NCBI GenBank assembly: GCA_009693225.1
Contig: SHXP01000003.1
Coordinates: 1 to 28,932 of the forward strand
Length of the DNA: 28,932 nt
DNA from: Limnohabitans sp.
Lineage (GTDB): Bacteria > Pseudomonadota > Gammaproteobacteria > Burkholderiales > Burkholderiaceae_C
Direction of reading: 5' to 3'
The notes below the pieces were generated by a model that saw nothing but the letters and a program-made list of their open reading frames with translations, searched no databases and had not been told where the DNA came from. Position 1 is the first letter of the stretch. Each line of letters starts with the position of its first letter. A program made the position numbers and the translations under genes. This document shows, in pieces, positions 7,527 through 15,200 of the stretch.

Positions 7527-8729
7527 TCAGGCCTTGGGGGGAGTGGCTAAAAATGCTTTCACCAGCGGCACCAACATTGACACCACTTCATCGGCCTCGG
7601 ATTTGGTCATGATGAGCGCGGGTAACAAACGGATGACGCTGTCGGCGGTCACACTCAGCAGCAAACCGGCTTGCAATGCCTGCCCCATCAAGGGGCCGCA
7701 GGGACGATCCAGATCAATACCGATCATCAAGCCGTTGCCGCGTATTTCCTTGAAGCCTTGCACGTGTTCAAGTTCTTGGTGCAATGCGTTTTTCAGATGC
7801 GCGCCGACGCGCATCGCATTGTCGAGCAAACCGTCTTCTTCAATGATGCGCAAGGTCTCCACGCCGGCCCGCATGGCCAGTGGGTTGCCGCCGAACGTGG
7901 TGCCGTGGTTACCCGGCTGGAAAATACCGGCCGCCTTGGGGCCTGCCACCACCGCGCCAATCGGCATGCCTGAGCCCAGGCCTTTGGCAAGCGGCATCAC
8001 ATCGGCTTGAATGCCGGCCCATTGGTGGGCAAACCATTTGCCGGTGCGGCCGATACCGCATTGCACTTCGTCAATCATCAGCAGCCAGTCGCGTTCATCA
8101 CTCAGTTTGCGCACAGCTCGCAAATAGGCTGTGCTCATGGGGTTGATGCCGCCTTCGCCTTGTATGGTTTCAAAAAACACAGCCACCACGTTCAGGTTGT
8201 CGGCTGTGGCTTTTTCGATGGCAGCGATGTCGTTCATCGGCACGCGGATAAAGCCTTCGAGCAGCGGGCCGAAACCTTGCTGTATTTTTTCATTGCCTGT
8301 GGCACTGAGCGTCGCAATGCTACGCCCGTGAAAGGCTTTGTCATAAACCACGATCTCGGGTTTATCAATACCTTTGAGATGGCCGAATTTGCGCGCCATC
8401 TTCAGCGCCGCCTCGTTGGCTTCCAGACCCGAGTTGCAAAAGAAGACATTGCTCATGCCCGACAGCGCAACCAGTTTGTCGGCGAGTTGTTGCTGCAACG
8501 GGATGTGGAAATAGTTGCAACTGTGCATCATCCTGCCGATCTGATCCTGCAAGGCAGGGACCAGGCGCGGATGGTTATGGCCTAAAGTGTTGACTGCAAT
8601 ACCAGCCAGGGCATCCAGATAGCGCTTGCCGCCGGTGTCCCATACATACACACCCTGACCGTGCGACACCGTCATCGGCAGACGGCAATAGGTGTTCATC
8701 AAATGCGCAGCGGGATCAACAGTGGACAT
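7527..8729 (-). CDS. argD: Acetylornithine aminotransferase (class III PLP aminotransferase)
   Basis: This 400-residue PLP enzyme converts N-acetylglutamate semialdehyde to N-acetylornithine. Motifs include ETIQGEGG, the cofactor aspartate in MIDEVQCGIGRTG, and the PLP lysine in LAKGLGSG (K249), followed by HGTTFGGNPLA. The frame is open up to 8819, but that extension has no family similarity. The ATG at 8729 has GAGG at six-base spacing and the normal N-terminus (MSTVDPAAHLMNTYCRLPM), so I chose it. The argF gene follows directly. The 91-base leader between the rpsT terminator and this start contains competing hairpins. Confidence 0.95.
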   Translation of the reverse strand: MSTVDPAAHLMNTYCRLPMTVSHGQGVYVWDTGGKRYLDALAGIAVNTLGHNHPRLVPALQDQIGRMMHSCNYFHIPLQQQLADKLVALSGMSNVFFCNSGLEANEAALKMARKFGHLKGIDKPEIVVYDKAFHGRSIATLSATGNEKIQQGFGPLLEGFIRVPMNDIAAIEKATADNLNVVAVFFETIQGEGGINPMSTAYLRAVRKLSDERDWLLMIDEVQCGIGRTGKWFAHQWAGIQADVMPLAKGLGSGMPIGAVVAGPKAAGIFQPGNHGTTFGGNPLAMRAGVETLRIIEEDGLLDNAMRVGAHLKNALHQELEHVQGFKEIRGNGLMIGIDLDRPCGPLMGQALQAGLLLSVTADSVIRLLPALIMTKSEADEVVSMLVPLVKAFLATPPKA

Positions 8730-8760
8730 GGGGAACCTCGGGGTGTGGCAGAAAAGAAAT

Positions 8761-8805
8761 CGGCTCTGAAGCCGTGAAGACCTGGAGCCGAAGAATCGGA
8801 TTTTA
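8761..8805 (-). promoter_or_regulatory. argDF promoter and leader with mutually exclusive hairpins (candidate)
   Basis: On the minus strand TAAAAT (8805-8800) is a possible -10 box about 70 bases before argD. The leader then holds CGGCTC (8790-8785), CGGCT (8774-8770) and GAGCCG (8766-8761). The last element can pair either with the first (18-base loop) or with the second (4-base loop TCAG), giving two alternative stems. No T-run follows either, so this is not a standard attenuator. Confidence 0.3.
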
Positions 8806-8820
8806 GGCGTGTCGCCCATG

Positions 8821-8846
8821 AAAAAACCGCCCCTGGGGGCGGTTTC
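8821..8846 (-). terminator. Rho-independent terminator of rpsT
   Basis: Read on the minus strand, AAACCGCCCC pairs with GGGGCGGTTT around a two-base (in practice four-base) loop and runs into TTTTTTC. It lies about 75 bases after the rpsT stop codon and separates rpsT from argDF. Confidence 0.85.
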
Positions 8847-8920
8847 TCACTTTTTGCCAACAGCGCACCGGTTTCAAACGGCGGCCTGCTTGCGGCAGAC
8901 CGGGCTGGATGCCTGAATCG

Positions 8921-9220
8921 TCAGGCGGCGAGGGCCAGGTGTTTCACCTTGGCGGCCAGGTGGCTCTTGTCACGGGCTGCCTTGTTTTTGTGGAAGATGC
9001 GTTTGTCAGCGATGATGTCCACCACCGATTGCATCTTGCCGAACAGTTCAGCGGCTTTGACTTTGTCACCGGCCTGAACTGCTTTTTCGACATTCTTCAC
9101 CGCAGTGCGGTATTTGGAGCGCAACGAGCTGTTGGCTTCGTTGAGTTTCACGTCCTGACGGGCGCGTTTGCGGCCTGATGCCAGGCGCGGGTTCTTTTTC
9201 TTGGGTTTGGCTGAAGCCAT
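8921..9220 (-). CDS. rpsT: 30S ribosomal protein S20
   Basis: This 99-residue, very lysine- and arginine-rich helical protein begins MASAKPKKKNPRLASGRKRA, the typical start of S20, which binds the 5' domain of 16S rRNA early in assembly. It is somewhat longer than the E. coli protein (about 87 residues), with an Ala/Lys-rich C-terminal tail (AAKVKHLALAA). The frame extends to 9265, but the ATG at 9220 has AAAGGAA nine bases upstream and the conserved N-terminus. The gene is transcribed alone, divergent from murJ, with its own promoter at 9254-9271 and a terminator at 8821-8846. Confidence 0.96.
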   Translation of the reverse strand: MASAKPKKKNPRLASGRKRARQDVKLNEANSSLRSKYRTAVKNVEKAVQAGDKVKAAELFGKMQSVVDIIADKRIFHKNKAARDKSHLAAKVKHLALAA

Positions 9221-9253
9221 GGGTTTTCCTTTAAGTGTCTGAGGATGATGCTG

Positions 9254-9271
9254 GCAAAGCCTCACATTGTA
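9254..9271 (-). promoter_or_regulatory. rpsT promoter, -10 and start region
   Basis: The minus strand reads TACAATGTGAGGCTTTGC. TACAAT preceded by TGC forms an extended -10, and the following bases match 14 of 18 positions of the block before rpsP and rplS. A GTGACA at 9296-9291 could be the -35, though its 19-base spacer is long. Transcription would start near 9259, giving a leader of about 39 bases. The region overlaps the alternative upstream starts of murJ. Confidence 0.6.
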
Positions 9272-9319
9272 GCAAACGGCCCCGGCAGTCTGTCACCGGC
9301 GACGGCTACACTCCAGCGG

Positions 9320-10885
9320 GTGAGCCTGTTCAAGTCCGTATCTACCGTTTCCTTGTTCACCCTGGTGTCGCGAATCACCGGGTTCGCTCGCGAGACCCTG
9401 ATCGCCACGGTATTCGGTGCCAGCGCACTGACCGACGCCTTTAATGTGGCTTTTCGCATCCCGAATCTGTTTCGCCGCCTGTTCGCCGAGGGCGCCTTCA
9501 GCCAGGCTTTTGTGCCGGTGCTGGCCGCCACCCGGGCCGAAAAAGGCGACGCGGCCACCCGTGTATTGGTGGATAAAGTAGCCACTTTGTCGGCTTGGGC
9601 GGTGCTCTTGGCCAGCCTGGCGGGCGTCTTGGGGGCGCCCTGGCTGGTCTGGGTCATGGCCAGCGGCTTGAGCCAGTCGCCCCAAGGTTTGCAAACCGCC
9701 GTGAACCTGACCAGCATCATGTTTCCCTATATTGCTTTCATGTCCATGGTCGCTTTGTCGGCAGGTATTTTGAATACCTGGCGGCGGTTTGCTGTGCCCG
9801 CCGCGACGCCGGTGCTGTTGAATGTTTGCATGATCGCCAGCGCCTGGCTGGGCGCGCCCTGGCTAGTCTCGCAAGGCATAGAGCCGATTTACAGCCTGGC
9901 GGGCGGCGTCATGCTGGGAGGCGTATTGCAGTTGGCGGTGCAAATTCCTGCGCTCTTAAAACTCGGTCTGTTGCCGCGCATCAGCGTCTCGCCGGCGGAC
10001 ATCAAGGCCGCCTGGAATGATGAAGGCACCCGCAAAATTCTGGCCATGATGGGACCGGCATTGCTGGGTGTGGGTGTGGCGCAGTTGTCGCTGGTGATCA
10101 ACACGCAAATCGCCTCCCATTTGACCCCGGGCAGCGTGAGCTGGATCAGTTACGCCGACCGGTTGATGGAGTTTCCTATCGCCATACTGGGGGTGGCCCT
10201 CGGCGTTGTGTTGATGCCGCAACTCGCCGCCGCCAAAGCAGCGGCAGACAGCGTTCATTACAGCGCCATGCTGGATTGGGGGCTGCGCCTGGTGCTGGTG
10301 CTGGCATTACCGTGTGCTATCGCGCTGCTGGTGTTTGCCGCGCCGCTGGTGTCGGTGCTCTACCACTACGGCGCGTTTTCTGCGAATGACGTGCGGCAGA
10401 CCAGTCTGGCCTTGACCGGTTATGGCGTTGGCTTGCTCGGCCTGGTCGCTATCAAGGTGCTGGCGCCGGGTTTTTATGCCAACCAGGACACCCGCACGCC
10501 GGTCCGTATTGCGGTGGTGGTGCTGGTGTTTACGCAACTCATGAACTGGCTGCTGGTGCCTTATCTGGCGCATGCCGCATTGACTTTGTCGATTGCGCTG
10601 GGCGCGTTGGTTAATGCCTTGAGCTTGTTGATCGGTTTGCGCAGACAGGGGCAATTCATACCGCTACCTGGCTGGCCGCTTCTTATGCTGCAAGTGCTGC
10701 TGGCTTGTTGCCTCATGGGCGGCGGTTTGTATTGGGCGGCACACAACTGGGATTGGAACGGCTTACAGTCTCAGGCATGGCTGCGCGCAGGCTTGATGGC
10801 TGTGGTGCTGGTTATGGTAAGTGTGGTGTATTTGGTGACGCTTAGGGTTATTGGTGTCGATCTGCGTGCACTTTTGCGCCGCTGA
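9320..10885 (+). CDS. murJ: Lipid II flippase MurJ (MviN)
   Basis: This polytopic membrane protein of about 521 residues belongs to the MOP superfamily and moves lipid II across the inner membrane for peptidoglycan synthesis. It begins with the hallmark SLFKSVSTVSLFTLVSRITGF and continues with RIPNLFRRLFAEGAFSQAFVPVL, then a series of hydrophobic segments; 13-14 helices are expected. The frame is open from 9245, but the extra 25 residues do not fit the family and overlap the rpsT promoter. The GTG at 9320 gives the usual length, so I chose it; its Shine-Dalgarno sequence is poor. The SirB1-family gene starts 15 bases downstream. The rpsT/murJ divergent pair is common in Burkholderiales. Confidence 0.95.
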   Translation: MSLFKSVSTVSLFTLVSRITGFARETLIATVFGASALTDAFNVAFRIPNLFRRLFAEGAFSQAFVPVLAATRAEKGDAATRVLVDKVATLSAWAVLLASLAGVLGAPWLVWVMASGLSQSPQGLQTAVNLTSIMFPYIAFMSMVALSAGILNTWRRFAVPAATPVLLNVCMIASAWLGAPWLVSQGIEPIYSLAGGVMLGGVLQLAVQIPALLKLGLLPRISVSPADIKAAWNDEGTRKILAMMGPALLGVGVAQLSLVINTQIASHLTPGSVSWISYADRLMEFPIAILGVALGVVLMPQLAAAKAAADSVHYSAMLDWGLRLVLVLALPCAIALLVFAAPLVSVLYHYGAFSANDVRQTSLALTGYGVGLLGLVAIKVLAPGFYANQDTRTPVRIAVVVLVFTQLMNWLLVPYLAHAALTLSIALGALVNALSLLIGLRRQGQFIPLPGWPLLMLQVLLACCLMGGGLYWAAHNWDWNGLQSQAWLRAGLMAVVLVMVSVVYLVTLRVIGVDLRALLRR

Positions 10886-10900
10886 AGGCATGATTGCGCC

Positions 10901-11611
10901 ATGGATTACAAGCTGACTCTTCCCTCGGCGCTGGATTATTTCTCCACGCTGGTACAAAGCGACGATGAATTTCCACTGCTGGAAACGGCGGTCAGTCTGG
11001 CGCAGGATGAATTTCCCGCGTTGGATATACAGCAGGTGCTGAGCGAATTCGATATGTTGTCCGCCAGGCTCAAGCGGCGCTTGATGCCGAATGCCGACAC
11101 CCTGGACAAATTGCGCGAGCTGAACTGGTTTTTTTATGAAGACATGCGTTTCGCCGGCAATGTCAACCATTACGACGACCCGCACAACAGCTATTTGAAT
11201 GTGGTGCTGGGCAAGCGCCTGGGTATTCCCATCAGCCTGGCGGTACTGTGGCTGGAACTGGGGCAAAGCCTGGGGCTGGAGGTCAGCGGTGTCAGCTTTC
11301 CCGGCCATTTCCTGGTCAAACTTGATTTGAAGTTTCCTCAGGAAGGCCACGTGGTGATAGACCCCTTCACCGGCGAATCGCTCAGCCGCGAAAACCTGGC
11401 AGAACGTTTGATCCCCTGGCTGCCGGGTGCCAAACTGGGCAAACCGCAAGCAATATCGGATGATGCGCTGGCCTTTCATTTGTTACCGGCTGAACCGCGC
11501 CAGATCATTGCGCGCATGCTGCGCAACCTGCACGAGATATACCGCCGTCAGGATGATCAGCAGCGTTTATTGAAAGTCAGGGCCAGGTTGGCGGTGTTGT
11601 TGCCTGAATAA
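10901..11611 (+). CDS. SirB1-family protein (transglutaminase-like fold)
   Basis: This 236-residue protein has the SirB1/YchA layout: an acidic helical N-terminus, then the transglutaminase-like core with LNWFFYEDMRFAGN, DPHNSYLNVVLGKRLGIPISLAVLWLEL and GVSFPGHFLVKL, then DPFTGESLS. The C-terminus (about residues 195-236) resembles a short TPR-like helical hairpin. The usual catalytic cysteine of transglutaminases is not evident, since the segment before GIPIS has S/N in its place, so a peptidase activity should not be assumed. The family is widespread in proteobacteria but its role is unsettled. It is probably co-transcribed with murJ (15-base gap) and runs convergent to purM. Confidence 0.85.
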   Translation: MDYKLTLPSALDYFSTLVQSDDEFPLLETAVSLAQDEFPALDIQQVLSEFDMLSARLKRRLMPNADTLDKLRELNWFFYEDMRFAGNVNHYDDPHNSYLNVVLGKRLGIPISLAVLWLELGQSLGLEVSGVSFPGHFLVKLDLKFPQEGHVVIDPFTGESLSRENLAERLIPWLPGAKLGKPQAISDDALAFHLLPAEPRQIIARMLRNLHEIYRRQDDQQRLLKVRARLAVLLPE

Positions 11612-11628
11612 GCGGCTGTCCTTGAGCT

Positions 11629-12678
11629 TTATGTGTGCGCCGTTATCTGACAACCGATCACCACCGCCGCGCCATCACCTTTGTCAGCAATCACACCCAT
11701 CCGGTAAACCTGCTCGCCCAGTGCCGTCAGCGTTTTTGAACAGGCGTCCGCATGCTCAGGCGAAATCACCACCACCATGCCTATGCCGTTGTTAAAGGTG
11801 CGGCACATTTCGGCTTCATCAATGCCGGCGGTCTGCTGCAGCCAGTTGAACAGTTCGGTGCGCGGCCAGCTCTCGCGTTGCAGATGGGCCGCACAATGGT
11901 CCGGCAGCACGCGCGGGATGTTTTCGGTCAAACCGCCGCCGGTGATGTGCGCCAGGGCTTTGACGGGGTGGGCTTTCAAAGCTGTCAGCACAGACTTCAC
12001 ATACAAACGCGTGGGGGCCATCAGCGCTTCTTGGAACGGCAGACCGTCCAAGGTGGCGGGCAGGCTTGAAGCCGCGCGTTCAATGCATTTGCGCACCAGG
12101 CTGAAGCCATTGGAATGCACGCCGCTGGAGGCCAGTCCCAGCACCACGTCGCCGGGGCTGACGCTTTTGCCGGTCAGGATGAGCGACTTTTCCACCACAC
12201 CGACCGCAAAACCGGCCAGGTCGTACTCGCCGGCCGGGTACATGCCGGGCATCTCGGCGGTTTCACCGCCGATCAAGGCGCAACCCGATAACTCACAGCC
12301 TTTGGCGATACCGCCGACCACGGCTGCTGCCGTGTCAACATCGAGCTTGCCGCAGGCGAAATAGTCCAGGAAAAACAGCGGTTCTGCGCCTTGCACCAGC
12401 ACGTCATTGACGCTCATGGCAACCAGATCTATGCCGACGGTGTCGTGCATGTTCCATTCAAACGCCAGTTTTAGCTTGGTGCCGACACCGTCGGTGCCGC
12501 TGACCAGCACCGGTTCCTTGTAATTTTTGGGCACTTCAAACAGGGCGCCGAAGCCGCCGATGCCTGCCAATACGCCGTCACGCATGGTTTTTCTGGCCAG
12601 CGGTTTGATGCGTTCTACCAACGCATCACCTGCGTCGATATCGACGCCGGCATCTTTATAGGAGAGTGGTGTGTTCAT
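11629..12678 (-). CDS. purM: Phosphoribosylformylglycinamidine cyclo-ligase (AIR synthetase)
   Basis: This 349-residue cytoplasmic enzyme closes the imidazole ring of AIR using ATP, the fifth step of purine synthesis. Family marks in order are SYKDAGVDIDAG at the N-terminus, GIGGFGALFEVP, VSGTDGVGTKLKLA, IDLVAMSVNDVLVQGAEPLFFLDYFA and IGGETAEMPGMY, then the C-terminal ATP-binding half with HITGGGLTENIPR. An upstream TTG at 12696 is possible, but the ATG at 12678 fits the family start; neither has a strong Shine-Dalgarno sequence. The gene diverges from the AI-2E transporter gene across an 79-base promoter region and converges on the SirB1-family gene with 17 bases between. Confidence 0.96.
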   Translation of the reverse strand: MNTPLSYKDAGVDIDAGDALVERIKPLARKTMRDGVLAGIGGFGALFEVPKNYKEPVLVSGTDGVGTKLKLAFEWNMHDTVGIDLVAMSVNDVLVQGAEPLFFLDYFACGKLDVDTAAAVVGGIAKGCELSGCALIGGETAEMPGMYPAGEYDLAGFAVGVVEKSLILTGKSVSPGDVVLGLASSGVHSNGFSLVRKCIERAASSLPATLDGLPFQEALMAPTRLYVKSVLTALKAHPVKALAHITGGGLTENIPRVLPDHCAAHLQRESWPRTELFNWLQQTAGIDEAEMCRTFNNGIGMVVVISPEHADACSKTLTALGEQVYRMGVIADKGDGAAVVIGCQITAHT

Positions 12679-12718
12679 AAGTATTAGGCGTTGCAATCTC
12701 GCCCGGAGAGCAGGTCGA

Positions 12719-12736
12719 TAGAATCAGTGCATTCTA
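12719..12736. promoter_or_regulatory. Symmetric dyad in the purM / AI-2E transporter divergent promoter
   Basis: TAGAAT-N6-ATTCTA is a perfect inverted repeat. Each arm reads TAGAAT, a 5-of-6 match to a -10 box, on its own strand, so the two divergent promoters may face each other across six bases. Clear -35 hexamers were not found, so it could also be an operator. Confidence 0.35.
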
Positions 12737-12757
12737 ATTGCGGGTACTTATCACCTG

Positions 12758-13828
12758 ATGTACTTATCCCCCGATTACCGTTTTTACGCTGCCTGGCTGT
12801 TAATTGGCAGCCTGCTAGCAGCGCTGCTGTGGTGGCTCACGCCGGTGCTCACCCCGTTTCTGATCGCTGCCGTCATCGCCTATGTGTTGTCTCCGCTGGT
12901 AGAGCGATTGCAGTCACTCATGGGTAGCGGCGTGCCGAGGTTTGTCACTGTGCTGGTGTGCGAAGTCGCTTTTTTGCTGCTGCTGGTCTCGTTTGCAGGC
13001 TTGATAGTGCCGGTGCTGTTCAAGGAAGCAGGGCGTCTGCAAACCCAGTTGCCGGGTTTGCTGGCTCAATTGCAGACCGCTGTCACGCCTTTGTTGCAGA
13101 GCATGGGCATAGAGTTGCAACTCGACCCCCAGGGCATCAAAGACTTTGTCGCAACGCAAGCCCAATCAATCTTGCACAACAGCATGGACTCGGTGCTGTC
13201 GTCGTTACGCATAGGCGGCAGTGTGGCGCTGGCGCTGATCGGCAATCTGATTCTGGTGCCGGTGGCTTTGTTTTACCTGCTGACGGACGGTCCGCACATG
13301 CTGGCGCACCTGCGCGAATGGGTACCTCGTAAGGTTGAACCCTCGGTCACGGAATTTGTGATGGAGGCGGACAAAGTGCTCGGCGAATACCTCCGCGGCC
13401 AGTTGCTGGTGATGCTGAGTTTGTCTGTGTATTACGTGGCCGGTTTGACGCTGTTCGGGCTGTCGGTGGCCGTGCCTATCGGTATTCTGACCGGCATGGC
13501 GGTGTTCGTCCCCTATGTCGGATTCGGCGTGGGCTTGCTGCTGGCGGCTTTGTCTGGTTTTCTCGAAATGGCACCGCTGCAAGCCTCGGTCATGCTCGCC
13601 GTGGTGTTCGGCATCGGTCAATTGCTCGAGGGCTTTGTGCTGACCCCTCGACTCATCGGCGAGCGTATCGGTTTGCATCCTTTGGCTGTGATTTTTGCCT
13701 TGCTGGCTTTCGCGCAGTTGCTGGGATTTGCCGGCGTATTGATGGCATTGCCGGCAAGCGCGGTGTTACTGGTGGCTTTGCGGCGATTGCGCCGGCGTTA
13801 TGTGGCCAGCCGGTTGTATGCGGATTGA
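12758..13828 (+). CDS. AI-2E family transporter (PerM-like membrane protein)
   Basis: This 356-residue inner-membrane protein has about eight hydrophobic segments. It shows the family pattern of a first pair of helices followed by FLIAAVIAYVLSPLVERL, a long soluble segment (about residues 90-150, rich in Gln and Leu) and the C-terminal PYVGFGVGLLLAALSGF ... FVLTPRLIGERIGLHPLAVIFALLAF block. Family members export small signals or act as sodium/proton antiporters; the E. coli homologue PerM has no firm function. It is the first gene of a compact operon; hda starts six bases after its stop codon. The same order is common in Burkholderiales. Confidence 0.9.
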   Translation: MYLSPDYRFYAAWLLIGSLLAALLWWLTPVLTPFLIAAVIAYVLSPLVERLQSLMGSGVPRFVTVLVCEVAFLLLLVSFAGLIVPVLFKEAGRLQTQLPGLLAQLQTAVTPLLQSMGIELQLDPQGIKDFVATQAQSILHNSMDSVLSSLRIGGSVALALIGNLILVPVALFYLLTDGPHMLAHLREWVPRKVEPSVTEFVMEADKVLGEYLRGQLLVMLSLSVYYVAGLTLFGLSVAVPIGILTGMAVFVPYVGFGVGLLLAALSGFLEMAPLQASVMLAVVFGIGQLLEGFVLTPRLIGERIGLHPLAVIFALLAFAQLLGFAGVLMALPASAVLLVALRRLRRRYVASRLYAD

Positions 13829-13834
13829 GGCTTG

Positions 13835-14521
13835 ATGAAACAAATCGCTTTGGACATTGGCGTGTCTGTCGGACCCAGCCTGGCTAATTTCCATCCCGGA
13901 CACAATGCCGCTGCGCTCGCGCATCTGCAACTTTGGATGGCGGGGCGTACCCGCTCGCCGGTACCGACCTATCTGTGGGGCGACAACGGCAGCGGTAAAA
14001 CCCATTTGCTGCGCGCGGTAGCTGAACACATAAAACAGCAGGGAGCGCAGGTGGGCTGGATGGACAGGGCAACAGTTCAACCGGCTGACTTCAACCCGGA
14101 ATGGGAAGTACTGCTGCTCGACGACGTGCAGAATTTCTCAGCCGTGCAGCAGCACATGGCGTTCAACTGGTTTGTCAACGCAGCCACCCCGGGGGCGGTG
14201 CGTCAACCCTGGGTGCTGGCCGCTGGCAGCCTACCGCCGCAGGATTTGCCGCTGCGCGAGGATTTGCGCACCCGCCTGGGCTGGGGCCATGTGTTTCATT
14301 TGCAATTGCTGGACGATGAGCAGCGGCGCGAGGTGCTCTTAAAGCACGCACAGGCACTGGGCATGCATATCGGTAAAGATTTGCTGGACTATCTGCTCAG
14401 CCGTTTCAGCCGCGATCTGGGGCATTTGATCGGACTGCTGGAGCAACTTGATACCTACGCGCTGCAAACGCAGCGGCCTTTGACCATACCTTTATTGAGA
14501 GCCATGCTGGATGAAATCTGA
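13835..14521 (+). CDS. hda: DnaA regulatory inactivator Hda
   Basis: This 228-residue AAA+ protein, related to DnaA domain III, promotes hydrolysis of DnaA-bound ATP after replication starts when bound to the sliding clamp. The N-terminal MKQIALDI (Q3 to I8) matches the expected clamp-binding peptide. Walker A GDNGSGKT is at 49-56, Walker B VLLLDD at 92-97, and an arginine-finger region follows in LREDLRTRLGWG. No DNA-binding domain IV is present, which separates it from DnaA. The ATG at 13835 is preceded by GAGG; a TTG at 13832 is less likely. The downstream phosphatase gene overlaps its end by 11 bases. Confidence 0.94.
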   Translation: MKQIALDIGVSVGPSLANFHPGHNAAALAHLQLWMAGRTRSPVPTYLWGDNGSGKTHLLRAVAEHIKQQGAQVGWMDRATVQPADFNPEWEVLLLDDVQNFSAVQQHMAFNWFVNAATPGAVRQPWVLAAGSLPPQDLPLREDLRTRLGWGHVFHLQLLDDEQRREVLLKHAQALGMHIGKDLLDYLLSRFSRDLGHLIGLLEQLDTYALQTQRPLTIPLLRAMLDEI

Positions 14522-15200
14522 ACCGATGTTGCAACTGGCCTTGTTTGACCTGGACTACACTTTGCTGCCCCTAGACTCCGACCAGTCATGGGGAGAATTC
14601 ACCTTGCAACTGGGCTGGGTCGACGAAGCCGACTTCCATCAGCGCAACAATGCTTTTTACGCAGACTACAACGCCGGTCGTCTTGACATACACGAGTACG
14701 TGCGCTTTGCCACCCGCAGCATCCGCGAGCGAGGCATGGATGAGGCCAAGGCCGCACACCGGCAGTTCATGCAAAAGGTGATTCAGCCTGCCATACGGCC
14801 TGTGGCGCTGGACTTGGTGGCGCAACACCGCGCGCAGGGCGATAAGCTGGTGATGGTCACGGCGACCAATGAATTTGTCACAGCGCCGATCGCTGAAGCT
14901 TTCGGCATGGATGTATTGCTGGCGGTGGAGTTGGAGCGCGATAACGACGGCCGCTTTACCGGCGAAATAGCCGGCGTGCCCAGCTTGCGCGAAGGCAAAG
15001 TCACCCGGGTCACACAATGGCTGGCAGAACAAGGCCTGGACTGGTCTCAGGTGCAGGCCACTTTTTACAGCGATTCGACCAACGACTTGCCCTTGCTGGA
15101 AAAAGTTCAACAACCGGTGGTGACCAACCCCGGCCCCGCTTTGCGCCAGATAGCCAATGAGCGCGCATGGCGTATCCTCGACCTTTTCGAGAACCCATGA
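14511..15200 (+). CDS. HAD-IB family phosphatase (phosphoserine phosphatase-like)
   Basis: This 229-residue haloacid-dehalogenase-fold hydrolase has motif I FDLDYTLL with nucleophile D13 and acid D15, motif II in MVTATNEF, a lysine further on, and motif III in YSDSTNDLPLLEKV. The helical cap between motifs I and II fits subfamily IB, whose members hydrolyse small phosphate esters; histidinol-phosphate, phosphoserine and lipid substrates are all known. The substrate cannot be set from sequence alone. Its ATG overlaps the end of hda, and its own stop overlaps the pcnB start as ATGA, so all three are probably coupled in translation. A second ATG at 14526 is a possible start. Confidence 0.9.
   Translation: MKSEPMLQLALFDLDYTLLPLDSDQSWGEFTLQLGWVDEADFHQRNNAFYADYNAGRLDIHEYVRFATRSIRERGMDEAKAAHRQFMQKVIQPAIRPVALDLVAQHRAQGDKLVMVTATNEFVTAPIAEAFGMDVLLAVELERDNDGRFTGEIAGVPSLREGKVTRVTQWLAEQGLDWSQVQATFYSDSTNDLPLLEKVQQPVVTNPGPALRQIANERAWRILDLFENP

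Noticed and set aside
8730..8819. N-terminal extension of argD to 8819
   Set aside because: The sequence is leader-like, with hairpins and a promoter candidate, and a good Shine-Dalgarno sequence supports ATG 8729.
9245..9319. Longer MurJ N-terminus from ATG 9245
   Set aside because: The extra residues have no family similarity and would overlap the rpsT promoter; GTG 9320 gives the standard start and length.
10763..11479. 238-residue minus-strand frame across murJ and the SirB1-family gene
   Set aside because: It is antisense to two convincing genes and is Gln/His-rich in the manner of a shadow frame.
13205..13678. Gln/His-rich minus-strand frame opposite the AI-2E transporter gene
   Set aside because: The composition is that expected from reading a Leu/Val-rich membrane gene backwards; no domain is recognisable.
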